Assembly: GCA_034440575.1 (NCBI GenBank)
Contig: JAOTOL010001643.1
Coordinates: 1,154,501-1,218,500 of the forward strand
Source of the DNA: Imbricaverruca yamaguchii
Lineage: Eukaryota; Arthropoda; Thecostraca; Neoverrucidae
Length of the DNA stretch: 64,000 bases
Direction of reading: 5' to 3'
A program made the translations under genes and the position numbers. This document shows, piece by piece, positions 24,374 through 36,470 of the stretch. Position 1 is the stretch's first letter. Each line of letters begins with the position of its first letter. The notes under the pieces are model-generated. The model did no database searches. It was not told the origin of the DNA and saw only the letters and a program-made list of their open reading frames with translations.

Positions 24374-25331
24374 CTAGTTTCCCTGAAGGACATGCTCATA
24401 TACTTTGCCTAACACATGGACCCCCTTCTCAGAAAAATGCAGGCCATCCTTCTGATAGAGGTCCCACGATGCATAAAACCTGCTCCACTCGTCTACAAAT
24501 GTAAAACCTAGCTCCTGGCAGAGCTTTCCTACCCTGGTGTTAGCTGCCAGTGCCCTAGAGCTCCACTCAGGGGAAGCTCTAGCCCTAGGTAAAATTCCTG
24601 TTACAAGCACTCTATTGGTACCCTTCAGGGTGGCCAGAAGGGCCCTGTACTCCCGCAGAAGCTCCTCGCTCCTAGTATGACCTATGTTATTTACCCCCTA
24701 CATGCACTATGACTGTGTTAAACTGGTGATCACTGGTGACCTGTGCCACCGCAGTTACCAGGTCCTTCACCTTGGCACCAGGCCTGGTGATGCACCTACT
24801 GTCCCTCCTACCTTTACAAAATACCCGCTCTAAATGACGCACACGAGAGTCTCCTATGACCAGCACTGACTCCTTACTACTGCTATCCTGGGGGCAGTCA
24901 TCCAATGCCTGGAACATATTTGTTGTTACTATGCCTGCCCGCTGGGCCGGTCGGCTACACTTCCTCCCGCTCCTACCACCTGCCACCTGCCACTCACTGA
25001 CCCTTTCCTTAGGTTCGCGTCTCCAAATCCTCCACCCCCTGACCTCATGCCACTTCCCCTCCTGTGACCTACCAGAACTACCCCTCCTCTGTTCACTATT
25101 AACACTATTAACACTCCCCTCTTGAGAGATCCCAGCCACCTCCACAGTAGGGGAAACCTCAGCTACCTGGTGGCCTGCGACCACCTGGGCATATGATGTC
25201 CCTTCTACGGATTGACCCCTTGTTGCTTTATCTTGCCTACCCTGTGCAACAAGGGCAGCCTTGAGGTTGGAAACCTCTGCCTTAAGGGTCCTAATTTCTT
25301 CCTCTAGTGCCTGCATCCTGGTCGAAACCAT
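24374..25331 (-). CDS. CR1 ORF1 protein (coiled coil plus esterase-like domain), one frameshift
   Basis: ORF1 proteins of CR1 bind RNA or membranes and assist target-primed reverse transcription; the esterase-like domain is typical of the clade. The first segment (25331 down to about 24690) starts MVSTRMQALEEEIRTLKAEV (leucine heptads), followed by a basic Ser/Gly linker and VLVIGDSRVRHLERVF, the SGNH block I. A run of five C on the plus strand at 24694-24698 (four G in the plus copy at 15230-15233) shifts the frame. The rest reads on to LVTGILPRARA, FTFVDEWSRFYASW and DGLHFSEKGVHVLGKVYEHV. It stops within 15 bp of the ORF2 frame. Confidence 0.88.
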
Positions 25332-25810
25332 CCTAAACGCTGCAGCTTATGCCTAGATTTAGATTCAAATTAACTTGCTAAATTAACTTGCTAAACAACC
25401 GACAAAAAAGCTAACTATCATTCACTATAAAGCGCTACCTCCTATACTGTCAGTTAAATATCTGAGTGCCTCAAGAAAAGCAGAAACTATTAAACAATTG
25501 TTTGTTTTTTTTAATAAATAAATTAAATAACTAAACAAGATGTCTAATCTAATTGTCTTCCACACAAGTAGACAACTATATAAATATCCCTTTGATATCA
25601 CTTATGGCTAGACAGAAAAATGAACAGTCACACAGCACTTATGAATACCCCCAACTTACTACTAATTAAACTATCTTAAACTTCAACACCAAACACACTA
25701 TGCACACCAAAAAATAAATAAAGTATGTTAGGATAGTATGAATGTTGTCTAATGTACTTATCAAATCTACACACTTGTAATATCTCCTACTACAGAAATC
25801 GAAGAGTCGA

Positions 25811-26808
25811 GAACACGCCGAAGCCACGAGGCCTCCCTTTGGCGCATACAAGATGGCGTCCTGCGGCGTCGCTAGGTTAATATAGTATAGTTTGCGTGCT
25901 ACGAAAATGCTTATAAGATAAAACCTAATGAAATATAATAAGACAAGTAATTGCTAAGCACCTATCCACAGCTTAGACTAAAGTACTGCCCTGTTCTGCA
26001 GCGACTTATCTGGAAACCTGGAGCTCGGGGGCGCGTCCTTCCACCTTGAGAGCTGGCGGCAAACTGCAAAATGTGTAGAACTTGTGGCGTCGCGATCAGC
26101 GCGACGCGCACGCCTATGCGACGCTCCTGAAGTAGTGTGGCGTCGCGCTGACTGAAATTCGCCTTGTCCTCGATCATCTACGACGTCACCGCCGGCGGCG
26201 ACTGTCGAATATCCACAGCCCGGATGTTCCTGGTAAAAATACCGAAAACTCCGAATTTGGAAGTTCCAAATTTGTTTGCTTGTTTTTGATTGGACGAACA
26301 TTTTCGAACCATGGTCCATTTCGCCTTCCCGTTCGGATTCCCGCAAAAAAAATCCCGCAGAATTAAAAACATGACTTACAACGTAAGCTCATATGACGTG
26401 ATTTTTGGAGGTGAGAAAATGTTGGCGGTGGCTTCTCGTCATGCACGTCGAGCGCTTTCAAATGACATCTCTTCTTGCGAAGCTTAGTTTTGATATTTGA
26501 TTCTTGAGAGGTTTATGCCAATCCTCAGGGACAGAATGTGAGGATCTGACTTCAATGACATGGCGGGATAATTTAGTAAGCCTAACTTAATCTGGGCTGA
26601 TATAACGTTGCATGATAAACGTAATACAGTAAAACAAATTATATCTAGCATAACCGGATCACCTGAATCGCCGAAAAGTCGCCGGTATGACGCCACCAAA
26701 TCCTTACAACATAGTTTTCACTGCCGTTAACAGCAGCTAACCGCATCGGAAGGAACTTTCGGCCTTGATCGAAGTTCGGGCGGCGCATGGTTGTGGGTGT
26801 TTCGTGTG
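25811..26808 (+). promoter_or_regulatory. Candidate TIMM17 promoter and 5' UTR exon region
   Basis: GC- and CpG-richer than its surroundings (notably 25810-25870 and 26020-26230), and followed by a good donor GTGAGT at 26809. The TIMM17 coding exon has a splice acceptor just before its ATG, so an upstream noncoding exon is expected; one ending at 26808 would fit. This is inference: no TATA box, initiator or transcript evidence can be shown here. Confidence 0.35.
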
Positions 26809-26984
26809 GTGAGTTAATGTGGAACTAAGCCGGAAGCTCAAGGTTTTCTACGTGATAGTGTTGCACGGATTGGAAAAACGTTTGAATTTCTTTTTTATCA
26901 CGTCTGTGAAACATCAGGTAGGGATAATAATTGGCAGCTTAAGGTGGTAACAGGTTTTTTTTTAGACGTTTGCCTCCATAAAGC

Positions 26985-27215
26985 AAACAGATTGGTTAGG
27001 TCGGGTTAGGCTAGATTAGTTTAGGTTTTATATGTTGGAAATTTTAAGGAAAGTTATCAAAATGGTAAATTTGTCCTAAAAGGTGTTTTTGATTTTTGGT
27101 GAAAATTTTCTTTGGAGTTGGTAGACAGATGGGCACATAGCTACCTACCTACTTAGGTAGGTACCATGTTTATGAAGGTGACTAGGATGATGGGACCACT
27201 TATTTTCTGCACAAA
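26985..27215 (+). repeat. TAGGTT-rich interspersed repeat, copy A
   Basis: Begins with GGTTAGGTCGGGTTAGGCTAG and runs through TTGTCCTAAAAGGTGTTTTTG and CATGTTTATGAAGGTGACTA to GATGATGGGACCACTT. A diverged inverted copy lies at about 28630-28800. Confidence 0.65.
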
Positions 27216-28629
27216 TGGTAGTTTTTCAGGTTGAGCAAAATAATGTAAAATAGAGGCCTGAGTTATGTACCCAGGTACATAAAAAGAAATGTTTTTTTTT
27301 GCAACATAACCTAACCTAACTTACTTTTGGAGAAAAAGGATCTGAAAAATAAAATTATAAGAATGTCGAGCAATATATTTTCTAAAAATTATCAAAATAA
27401 AAAAGATAGCCAGCCCAGCCTAACCTAACATAACCTAAGCTGCTTTTAAAGAACACTTAAAAAAGTGATTTTGTTAGAAACTGGTGTTATCACACTTTAA
27501 GATGGTAACAAGAAAAGTGTTTACACCCATTTGCATCCATAAATCAAACAAATGAGTTACGTTTGATTAGGGTAACATGCACCCTGGATGTCAGGGGCAA
27601 AATCCACCGACCCCTTGTTTTTTTTGTGTACATAACTCCAGATTTTACTGACTGATATATTCCATTGTTTGTGTGCCTGCTTAGAAATGACCACACATGG
27701 TTTAAGGTAATAAAAGGAAAATGTGAGAAAAAAATATTTTGTGTTAGGGGATGTTGAAGTAAAAAAATTGCAGTGCAAGACCACAATAATTGGTGCTGAA
27801 TCACTTCCTATATATTGGCAAGAGGGAAGTTCTTTGCAGCACTAGCAACTTGTTTGATCTATACTGTTATGCTGTATAGTTTCAAAGTCATGTTAGGTCA
27901 AGTTCATGACAGGTTAATGGAACCAAACTTGGTCAACTGAAATGTTGTCATAAATGCAGATGACTGCCATGCAATTGATGTCATTGCATGTTATTCCCTA
28001 CACATCCTGAAAACTACTGCCATTGTTTACCTAAGCATTTCCACACTTTATTCATGCATTTCACTTCTTTGCCAAGCTAATTGTGCCAAGCTGCTCAATG
28101 GAGCAGTCAGGTGGGTGACCCAATTCCAGTAACTGGAGCAAGTAATGACCTGATATAGTGTTGCGATATAGGTGACATGAGGTCAAATGCCAGGTCTGGA
28201 ATCTTTATTGTATCATTAGTAATGCCCAATATATAATTGATGCCATTTTGGAGCATTTAAGCACAATCAGAGTGATGCATAACAATGACAAGGCAAGCCA
28301 CTCAAAACCAGAAATTTAGCATTTTGACCTCATGTGACTTTGAATATATTGACCTAAGGTCATGCAGTTTTCACACAATAGAGTTTACTATTGCACCCAT
28401 CTACCCTGCAAATTGTGTTGCTTCAGCTTTAATAGGAGCCAAGATCTTAGGGGGAGGGTATGGGTGCTATATGTCCAATGTAGTTGATGCACCCTAAAGC
28501 CCTCATGACTAACTTGGGGGGGGGAATCTGCCCCCTCCAGTGCACATAATTTTAGAGGCCCTCCTGGGCATGTGGTAAGGTGGTTTAGGTTTTTACTTTT
28601 GAAAATTTTATTGAAAATTTATGAAAAAA
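27216..28629. other. Probable TIMM17 intron/intergenic, no gene recognised
   Basis: AT-rich sequence with further CCTAACCTAAC words near 27305-27440. No conserved frame or RNA was recognised. Confidence 0.45.
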
Positions 28630-28800
28630 GTGGTTCCATCATCTTTGTCACCTTCATAAGCATGGTAGTCTGAAGAAAAGTATCTCCCTCCCCAAAAACG
28701 CCTTTTAAGACAATATAAAAATCCTTGAAAAAAAAAATTATTCCAGAACAGCTTATGTTAGGTTAAGGTAGGCTGGGTTTCATTAGGGTTCTCTCAACTT
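28630..28800 (-). repeat. TAGGTT-rich interspersed repeat, copy B (inverted)
   Basis: On the minus strand it reads CTTAAAAGGCGTTTTTGG, CATGCTTATGAAGGTGAC and GATGATGGAACCAC, parallel to copy A. TTAGGTT words continue to about 28915. Confidence 0.65.
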
Positions 28801-29767
28801 TGAAAAATTTCAGAAAAAAAATATTTCCTTACATGTTTACAATTTTTTTCTCACAAATGGATGTTGAGGTTATGGTTAGGTTACATTACACTTTTATTGC
28901 AGGTTATGTTAGGTTACCCTACAAACTCCCCTGAATGAGTACCACATTGACCCCTTTGGAACACCCCTGATGAAGCCCCTAGGTTCATTCAGTGTGCCCA
29001 GTTAGAGGTTTTTCTTTGTACTTTGTAGTCTTTGGCAAGACAATGTTTGTATCAAGTAGTGATCAAGTAATGTTCAGCAATCCACTTTTTTTGCACACTG
29101 GCATATGCGAGTTCATTTCTCAAATGTGAAGCTCTTTGTAATTATCTTCTTACTTTTCATGCACTGTATTGTTCATTGAAGTGGAGACATTCACCATGTG
29201 AAAATGTTCCTGCTTCAATATAAATCCAGGGCATTCAAGTGCAAAGGGAACTGACCCACAATTCCACTGGAAACATTTGATCCAAGGGATAGCAGTTTTC
29301 CTTATTTTGCCCTGCTAATAGTTCTTAGGGGCTGGTAAATACATTTGGCTGCAGCTCTTTTTAGTAGGGTGCCATTTATCTTCTGTTGTTAGATGGAGCA
29401 ACATGGCCGTGGCAGTCAAGGGTCCTTAAAGTCCCCTATAACAGATGGAGTAAGACTTTTTAAAAAGTGCCCTGTGTGTGATCCAGGCAAGCACTTCTGT
29501 CTGGTAAGACCAGGATTTCGCTGGATGATTGGGTACCATTGCATCGGCAGCACCATTCAGCTCCTGCTCAGATCTCTTGGTTGGCTCATCTTGGGTTTCA
29601 TGTATGGACAATGCAGGTCAACAACTTCTGGACTTTGAATGTCTTGTTTTGCCTTCTTTAGTTGCTGTCTTAAGGATTGCCAGCTTTGCAGTTTGCTTAT
29701 GTGGTGGTCTAGAATTATAGTGGTACAAATTGAATTTTGGATACTCATGAGCCCCAATTTCAGAGTC
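28801..29767. other. Probable TIMM17 intron/intergenic, no gene recognised
   Basis: No recognised protein; the open stretch at 29393-29638 has no family resemblance. Confidence 0.4.
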
Positions 29768-30075
29768 GTCCCAGGCATTGGTAGCTAAGTGGTTCAGCCG
29801 AGCGTCTGCCATGTCAGAGGTACAGGGTTCGATTCCCGGGGATGTCCGGCTTTCCTGTCGGGGTGAGGGGCAGACAGTGTCATATGGCCTCAACTGCTGA
29901 GTGTGTCGTAGAACCACGACCAACCAACCAACCAACCAACCAACCAACCAACCAACCAACCAACCAACCAACCAACCAACCAACCAACCAACCAACCAAC
30001 CAACCAACCAACCAACCAACCAGCCAACCAACCAACCAACCAACCCACCAACAAACCAACAAACCAACCAGAAAG
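29768..30075 (+). mobile_element. tRNA-derived SINE, family 1, with (CCAA)n tail
   Basis: The head has RNA polymerase III promoter boxes: box A TAGCTAAGTGG near 29790 and box B GGGTTCGATTCCC near 29826, spaced as in tRNA. A tRNA-unrelated body ends TGTCGTAGAACCACGACC, followed by about 150 bp of ACCA/CCAA repeat. The second copy at 46255-46440 shares the tail design. The repeat gives meaningless open frames on both strands (TNQP and WLVG reading). Confidence 0.88.
29920..30070. repeat. (CCAA)n microsatellite, SINE tail
   Basis: Around 35 nearly perfect tetranucleotides, with a few interruptions near the right end. It ends about 60 bp before the TIMM17 exon acceptor. Confidence 0.97.
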
Positions 30076-30134
30076 TCATCCCACAAAGCTACCCGGCTCC
30101 CAACTAATATTTTATTGTCTTCCGTAGAGTGACA

Positions 30135-30623
30135 ATGGAGGAATACTCACGCGAGCCGTGTCCTTGGCGGATCTTGGATGACTGCGGAGGCGCCTTCACC
30201 ATGGGCTGCATAGGCGGCGCCGTCTTCCACAGCATCAAGGGGTTCCGCAACGCGCCGAGCGGGTTCGCGCGCCGCGCCACCGGCAGCCTGATCGCCATCA
30301 AGTCGCGCGCGCCCATTATCGGCGGCAACTTCGCCGTGTGGGGCGGCATGTTCAGCACCATCGACTGCACGCTGGTGCATCTGCGGAAAAAGGAAGACCC
30401 GTGGAACAGTATCATCAGCGGCGCGGCCACCGGCGGCATCCTGGCGGCGCGGAACGGCGCCGCCGCGATGGCGGGAAGCGCCGTGATTGGCGGCGTGCTG
30501 CTGGCGCTGATCGAGGGCGTGGGCATCCTCTTCACCCGGCTGTCGGCCGAACAGTTCAAGCCGGCGCAGCCCATCATGGAGGACCCGTCACAGCTGGGAC
30601 AGCCGCCCGGGCAGCCGCTGTAG
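30135..30623 (+). CDS. TIMM17: Mitochondrial import inner membrane translocase subunit Tim17
   Basis: Core channel-forming subunit of the TIM23 presequence translocase in the mitochondrial inner membrane; it moves matrix proteins with Tim23, Tim44 and the PAM motor. Complete at 162 residues in one coding exon, against about 170 in mammals. The N terminus [20 protein letters not shown] is the family signature. Four glycine-rich hydrophobic segments follow ([64 protein letters not shown]). Further conserved marks are [22 protein letters not shown] and the C-terminal EDPSQL. The start at 30135 matches the family start; a TTATTGTCTTCCGTAG acceptor lies just upstream, implying a 5' noncoding exon. 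Codons are GC-rich compared with the AT-rich flanks. Confidence 0.98.
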   Translation: MEEYSREPCPWRILDDCGGAFTMGCIGGAVFHSIKGFRNAPSGFARRATGSLIAIKSRAPIIGGNFAVWGGMFSTIDCTLVHLRKKEDPWNSIISGAATGGILAARNGAAAMAGSAVIGGVLLALIEGVGILFTRLSAEQFKPAQPIMEDPSQLGQPPGQPL

Positions 30624-31784
30624 CGGCGCGCCGCGCCTCCCCTCTAGGTGTACTGTTGTGCTGCGCGGCTGGAGCGCGCCGGCGCAGTAATGTGATACGT
30701 CGGGGCCGACTGTCGGCGGCGTGTACGCCGTGTGCTCTGTGCTGAAGCGCACCTGTCTTGTCGTGAGGTGAGGCTGAGCAGAAGATCTCAGGCTCAACGC
30801 GCGATGTTGTCTGTACATGCCTATTGGTACTCGACATCTCTTGCCCATCACATGTGACACTACCGCCTCGCCCGACTCCCGGACCTCGGGCCGCTCGCTG
30901 CCACTCTGAGCGCGTGGCGTGGGGTGAACTTTTAGTGGAATAGCTCACCTGCTATCATCGTGCTCACCCCCGCTACGAATTTTTAGTGTGCCGAGTATAT
31001 ATGTTATGTACGCGACCTGAGTCGTCTAAGCGCTGCATCGCAGATGCTGGAAATATACAACGTCTAGCTGAAGGTAAACGTGCTATTCGTGAGGATGGCA
31101 TGGCTGAAATTCGAACCTTATAGACAAGAGGGTGAAGTGTGGAGCGTGCGTTCAGTAATGGTCAGATCCCTGCATTTTTCATCTTTCTTTTCACGCTAGG
31201 TAACCCACTAAAGGCGCTAATTAGCGCCGTATAGTCCGTGCAGCTGATGCTCCGTAATACCTCAGAATTTAAGAAGTAAAGATGCTAGTACCCACCAGAA
31301 TGCCACTAAATGCTGTGTGACTGATGTAACAAGGTGAATGAGGCGCGCTGTTGTACAATTATTAAGGTCGTGAGTTGTTAGTGGGGCATCTTCGGCGTTG
31401 CCTGTACATATCTCGTAACACATTTATAATGTGGGGGAAGGGAGGATTGTCTGTGATGTGATATGTTGCACAACGCCAATTGTTGAAAGTATGGGTGTTG
31501 ACGTTCATACATGTATTCCTACATTAGGTACTTCCAAAAAGAATGAGGCACGCCACAAGTACGCCATTGGCCCAAAGTCCAGTTCGTGGAACTTCCAAGC
31601 AATATCGCTGCCGTGACGAATTTGGACATATGCTTCGACATTCCACATCTAACGAAAAACCATTATTTTAGCACAGCGGTTCCTACAGCGTAGTTTTAGT
31701 GGGCTATTTCCTTCGTATGCATAAGGTACTCTGAATTGGGACCCTTTTGGCATATCCATGATATTTTTTTTGTCGTGAGTGGGT
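30624..31784. other. TIMM17 3' UTR and downstream DNA
   Basis: GC-rich just after the stop, turning AT-rich by about 31 kb. A transcript end is likely in here, but no canonical poly(A) signal stood out. No other gene was recognised. Confidence 0.4.
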
Positions 31785-31960
31785 GTAGTGGCCAGCCTCC
31801 GTCTGCCAATCGATGGCTGAAGGTTCGAGACGGCCCAGTCTACTGTTTACCAACCCAACGTAACGACATTTCGTCAGGAAGCGGCTGTGCTATGTGGCAC
31901 ATAGGCGGAGCGAGGGGTAGACAAAAATGGAGATGCCAAGGATATCGTGTTTGGATGATG
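31785..31960 (+). mobile_element. Possible tRNA-like SINE head fragment
   Basis: GTAGTGGCCAGCCTCCG followed 20 bp later by GGTTCGAGAC looks like degenerate boxes A and B. The body matches neither of the two clearer SINE families in this window. Confidence 0.3.
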
Positions 31961-34900
31961 TCTTTAAATTCAGTGTGCGTGAGTATTTGGTATACCTGAA
32001 ATTTAGTGTAGAGATGAGACGAAAGTTAGTGTACGTGATCTCCAGCGGGTATTTGCCCATCGATCTGGCACACTTTACAGATTGTTGGTGCTAATTGGCC
32101 GAATACAGCATTTCTAATCGTGCTTTAGCTGTGCTTCGATATAATTGCGAATTTGGTACGGCATGATCACGAATATCAAGTCAATTTATTTTAACTACGA
32201 CATTTTTACACCTTCCTTATTCCAACGTGGACAGCAGTTATTTAAAATTTGTTCATATTTGGATCGTGGTGGATATACCGTTAAACGAAGAGATGAAAAT
32301 CACGTAGATGTATGAAACATACCAAAAACATTTTTTTTTTGTATTAGCTACGCTTTTTGTATGTTTTATATTAACTACGCCTATATTTACGTAGCAAAAT
32401 GAATTTTTTCAAGTGGGTTACCGTGAAAAATATGCATGTGCCTATATCATGACGGGCAAAGCGTCCCCCACCCCCTTGTGCATATAGCAGGTTTGAATCC
32501 CATGCTTACTTTTAAATATGACTAGAAAGCTGCTCGTATGAGGCTGGCAGGCGTTATCTGCTCACTGGCGATCTTGAGCATGTCTGTCGTGAAGCAATCG
32601 CAGATAGCGTGTACAATGTCCAAAACTTGGATGAACATGTGTTCCTGACCGTACTCGCTCGGCGAACATTTACTCTGAACAATATCTGGAGCATTGGTGG
32701 CGATCACCCGAACTTAACCCGGCAGTTACTGGGGTATTTGTACTCAGACGAGTTACTAGGGTTTCCACCTTGTTTCCTAGCAACCAACGAACCGATTACG
32801 CCGATTCTAACGGTACTCGATAGCCGATAACTTCAATTTCGAGATAACATTTTTGTTTACCTGGATCTCACTGGTAAGGTCGCATGTCATGTGAAGTAAA
32901 AATATTTGGCTGTTTTCGAGGGCTCTGTCTCTGTCTCTGTCTCTGCACCTGTCTCCACCTCTCTCCACCTCTCTCTACCACCTCTACCTTTCTACCTCTA
33001 CCTCTTTTTCCAGTCCTATACGGTTATATTCGAATGAAAATAACAATATCAAAATGACCGAGAATGACTTAGTTAAGATCACATGGTAACAAAATGATAT
33101 CTGATACACCAACTGCACCTGCATTTATATATCAGCATGCAATGGTCCGTTTGTAGCATATATCAATGAGCAACAATATGAGCTGTTAAAACAACTACAA
33201 CGATCTGATGACATCATTAGAACATGACCTAAGATGACCTTGAAATCAATTTTGGGCATAACGTACCGTAGGTGTTCATTTGAAGGTACTGGAAGTTCCA
33301 AGCTGCTGTCGCAATTGGTCTGGCTATTATGGCAGATAAATCAAAACGGGAAACCCCAGGAGGGAGGAAGCAGAGCGTAGGGGACAACTTTCGAGTCGGT
33401 TCTTTCAATTAACGCCATAGGGTCAATGCCAAATTTTCAGATTTATTGGGGTGCACCTCCGACCTCCCTGTTGCGCTGAATATGGAAGAATACAGCTACC
33501 GCAACATTTATGCTATCTCGTAACTGTTTTCTTAAATTTTTCGTTCATTTTAGTCAATAAATGGGAATTTAGTCCATCGATTTTGTTCAATGTATATACG
33601 GCTACGGTTAAGAAAACACAACATTTGGATAAAACCTGACCTCCTACTACCTGCTTCTACGCCAATCGTATATATTGTTCCGGATTAATAGCCTCTGAAT
33701 TTTGTTTTAATGCCGTACGTTGTGCTGTGAAGGTTTCCAGTGAATCCCGCTACGTTGTACTGTGAACCTGGCCAGCCGTCATACCGTGGACCCGGGTACC
33801 AGAGCCCCGCCTGGCTACCTGACCTAAACCACCTGACTTTCAACACCCTCACCCTCTCCCTGTGGCAGTCCTTGACAAGGTAAGCTACAGGCGTACTTAA
33901 TCGAGCAAGCAAGAGCCCATGCGGAGTTTCGTAGAGGAAAGTGGACGTACGCACTTGGTGACGGCATATCCAATGACGTCAGAACTTTTAGTTTCCACGT
34001 AGACTACCAACCCAGGGGAGCAGGAGCAGCCCTCACGCCGGAGGGGTAAGACTGACTGACTGTTTTCTGCCCCCGTCCCATCTCCTCTTACTTCACATGG
34101 AACAGGTTCGAATGTCGATAACCTTGGTTCTGGAACCATACGATTATTTGTGACGATTTTTACTGTGAATATTTTTTTTTGCTATTCGACACTCCATCTT
34201 CTGCTCTTCTCATGTTCATATTCTCCTTTGACTCGAACAAGAGTGGCCGCCCCTCCCTCCCTCGCCTCCCCGTCGTAGAGACAAAACAATGTTTTTTTTT
34301 GCAACCATAAATTATTGATTATTATACGGGTCTCATTCTGTTGCATCTTTACGAATTGGCGTTCCTCCCATACCAATGGCTATTGCTGACCATTGCTATT
34401 GAGGAAGCATTTTATTCAGCAGCCGGAAACCGAAGCCGCAATGAAGCTGATCGCTCCAGCATGTAATATAGAGGAAGATAAAACTAATTTTTGCTGTTTG
34501 TAATGCACAGTGCCATGCAGCAGATACACATCCCTTTCAAAGGTAGCATATCTTTAAAGTCAGACAGGCGACGGGTCCGCATGTCGGGAACACCGTGGAA
34601 CATGGTGACATTGACCTCGACGTTGACCCGCCAGACGGACCCGTGTCGGAGCCGTCGGGCGAGTCCTTCCACTCGATTCAGATGTCGCCTGATGCAGAAA
34701 CTGGGTAACTCCAGGAAGATGCCGCATTTTCCCGACGTGAGGCAGTTTTTCAGGCGGGGTCGGAACCCACCAAAGGTCAGGTGGGGTTCGGACCCTGGGG
34801 GTCCAGTCGTAGCGACTCCACTGGTTGTATCGATGGCACGATGCTAATTCTCTCGGGTCACGACCGGACGTCGTGTAGCCATATTATTAATTCACGCATT

Positions 34901-35560
34901 ACAAAACCAAAGAAACTACCAAATGACTTAGACAGCGGCTGGGTGCAATCGTAAACATGTATACATGTCGATCATAAATGGCGATTGCTGTATCTGCAGT
35001 GGCTGCAGGCCGTTCACAAGCGGCCGGGCCCTCCAATAATCATACACTTGAGCACGGAACCTCATTGGGCAGCCCTTACAATGCACTTACAATTCACCAG
35101 TTCTACGAATGGCCTACACTTCAGGTAATGCAGTACAAAGCCCCGCTCCCATAGTGCGAACCGATTGATTATTCGAGTCAGAGAAGTGAAGCCATTTGAT
35201 GTAGGTCTGCCATGTGTGCTTTTTACCAATGCATAACTATATGAAGATCATCTTATTTATCTAACACCGAACTATATTGTCAAAACTTGATGTTGTTTAA
35301 TAAAGATTAGTAACCCAAGCGGATAATGGCCACCCACAATAATTTGTCAAATACTAGCCAGATTGCTCCCATCGCGTTCCTTGATCGCTGGGACGTCCCA
35401 TCCACATGAGGGATGCCACTGTGGACTGTGTGGACTGTCCACTGTGGACATCCCGAGTCCACATGAGGGATGCTATGGACATCAATAGTGCGATGAAGCG
35501 ACTAATATTTCTCCAACTAGACACACCGTGATTACGTGAAGGCAGGCTGACGGAGTCTGT
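31961..35560. other. Intergenic, no confirmed gene
   Basis: Contains a CTCTGT/CTCTAC-rich simple repeat at 32926-33008 and a 53-codon open stretch at 34548-34709 (see findings) that could be a stray exon. No recognised domain was found. Confidence 0.4.
32926..33008. repeat. Pyrimidine-rich simple repeat
   Basis: Runs of CTCTGT, then CACCTCTCTC and CTACCTCTA units on the plus strand. Confidence 0.8.
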
Positions 35561-35639
35561 CGCGGTGGAGCTGTCCGCACATTCCCACGGCACGGCCACG
35601 AAGTGCTGGCGGAGATGGCAGAGTTACTCTCAGCAGCGC

Positions 35640-36470
35640 AGGATGGAATCTCCTCACACGGACTATTGCGGGGTTGCGCTCAGCAGTGGGTGGGATGTCC
35701 TCACACCGCCTGTGGCGGGGTTACGCTCAGCAGTGGGATGTCCTCACACTGCCTGTGGCGGGGTTACGCTCAGCAGTGGATGGGATGTCCTCACACTGCC
35801 TGTGGCGGGGTTACGCTCAGCAGTGGGTGGGATGTCCTCACACTGCCTGTGGCGGGGTTACGCTCAGCAGTGGGTGGGATGTCCCCACACTGCCTGTGGC
35901 GGGGTTACGCTCAGCAGTGGGATGTCCCCACACTGCCTGTGGCGGGGTTGCGCTCAGCAGTGGGTGGGATGTCACACTGCCTGTGGCGGGGTTACGCTCA
36001 GCAGTGGGTGGGATGTCACACTGCCTGTGGCAAGGTTACGCTCAGCAGTGGGTGGGATGTCCTCACACTGCCTGTGGCGGGGTTATGCTCAGCAGTGGGT
36101 GGGATGTCACACTGCCTGTGGCGGGGTTACACTCAGCAGTGGGCGAGATGTCCTGTGGCGGGGTTACGCTCAGCAGTGGGCGAGATGTCCTGTGGCGGGG
36201 TTACGCTCAGCAGTGGGCGAGATGTCCTGTGGCGGGGTTACGCTCAGCAGTGGGATGTCCCCACACTGCCTGTGGCGGGGTTACGCTCAGCAGTGGGTGG
36301 GATGTCCCCTCACTGCCTGTGGCGTGGTTACGCTCAGCAGTGGGTGGGATGTCCCCTCACACGGCCTGTGGCGGGGTTACGCTCAGCAGTGGGCGAAATG
36401 TCCCCACACTGCCTGTGGCGGGGTTACGCTCAGCAGTGGGCGAAATGTCCCGACACGGCCGTGGTGGCCC
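35640..36470. repeat. 47-bp minisatellite
   Basis: About 19 units with core GGGGTTACGCTCAGCAGTGG plus a variable spacer GTGGGATGTCC-CACACTGCCTGTGGC. Full units are 47 bp; deletion variants of about 35-44 bp occur. The unit has no stop in any plus-strand frame, so long open frames appear in all three frames. This is a property of the repeat, not evidence of a gene. Confidence 0.95.

Larger units (their letters stand above)
21270..25810 (-). mobile_element. CR1 non-LTR retrotransposon, minus copy, near intact
   Basis: Full-length 4.5-kb element in inverted orientation to the plus copy. 5' end at 25810 (CGACTCTTCGATTTC on the minus strand), 3' end near 21270 with a TTTTATGTCTTTTA tail. It has a single 5' UTR monomer, ORF1 at 25331-24374 and ORF2 at 24365-21365. 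Each ORF has one visible homopolymer length change relative to the plus copy; otherwise the frames are open. This is the best local guide to the family. The esterase domain in ORF1 and the AP-endonuclease/RT layout of ORF2 place it in the CR1 clade. Confidence 0.95.

Noticed and set aside
24856..25125. Plus-strand open frames over CR1 ORF1
   Set aside because: Shadow frames of the minus-strand ORF1; no independent motifs.
29780..29845. Stand-alone tRNA gene
   Set aside because: Boxes A and B are present, but a convincing acceptor stem and anticodon arm are not, and a SINE body and tail follow directly.
29842..30132. Long open frames of TNQP (plus) and GWLV (minus) repeats
   Set aside because: They translate the (CCAA)n SINE tail; no start context, domain or splice logic supports a protein.
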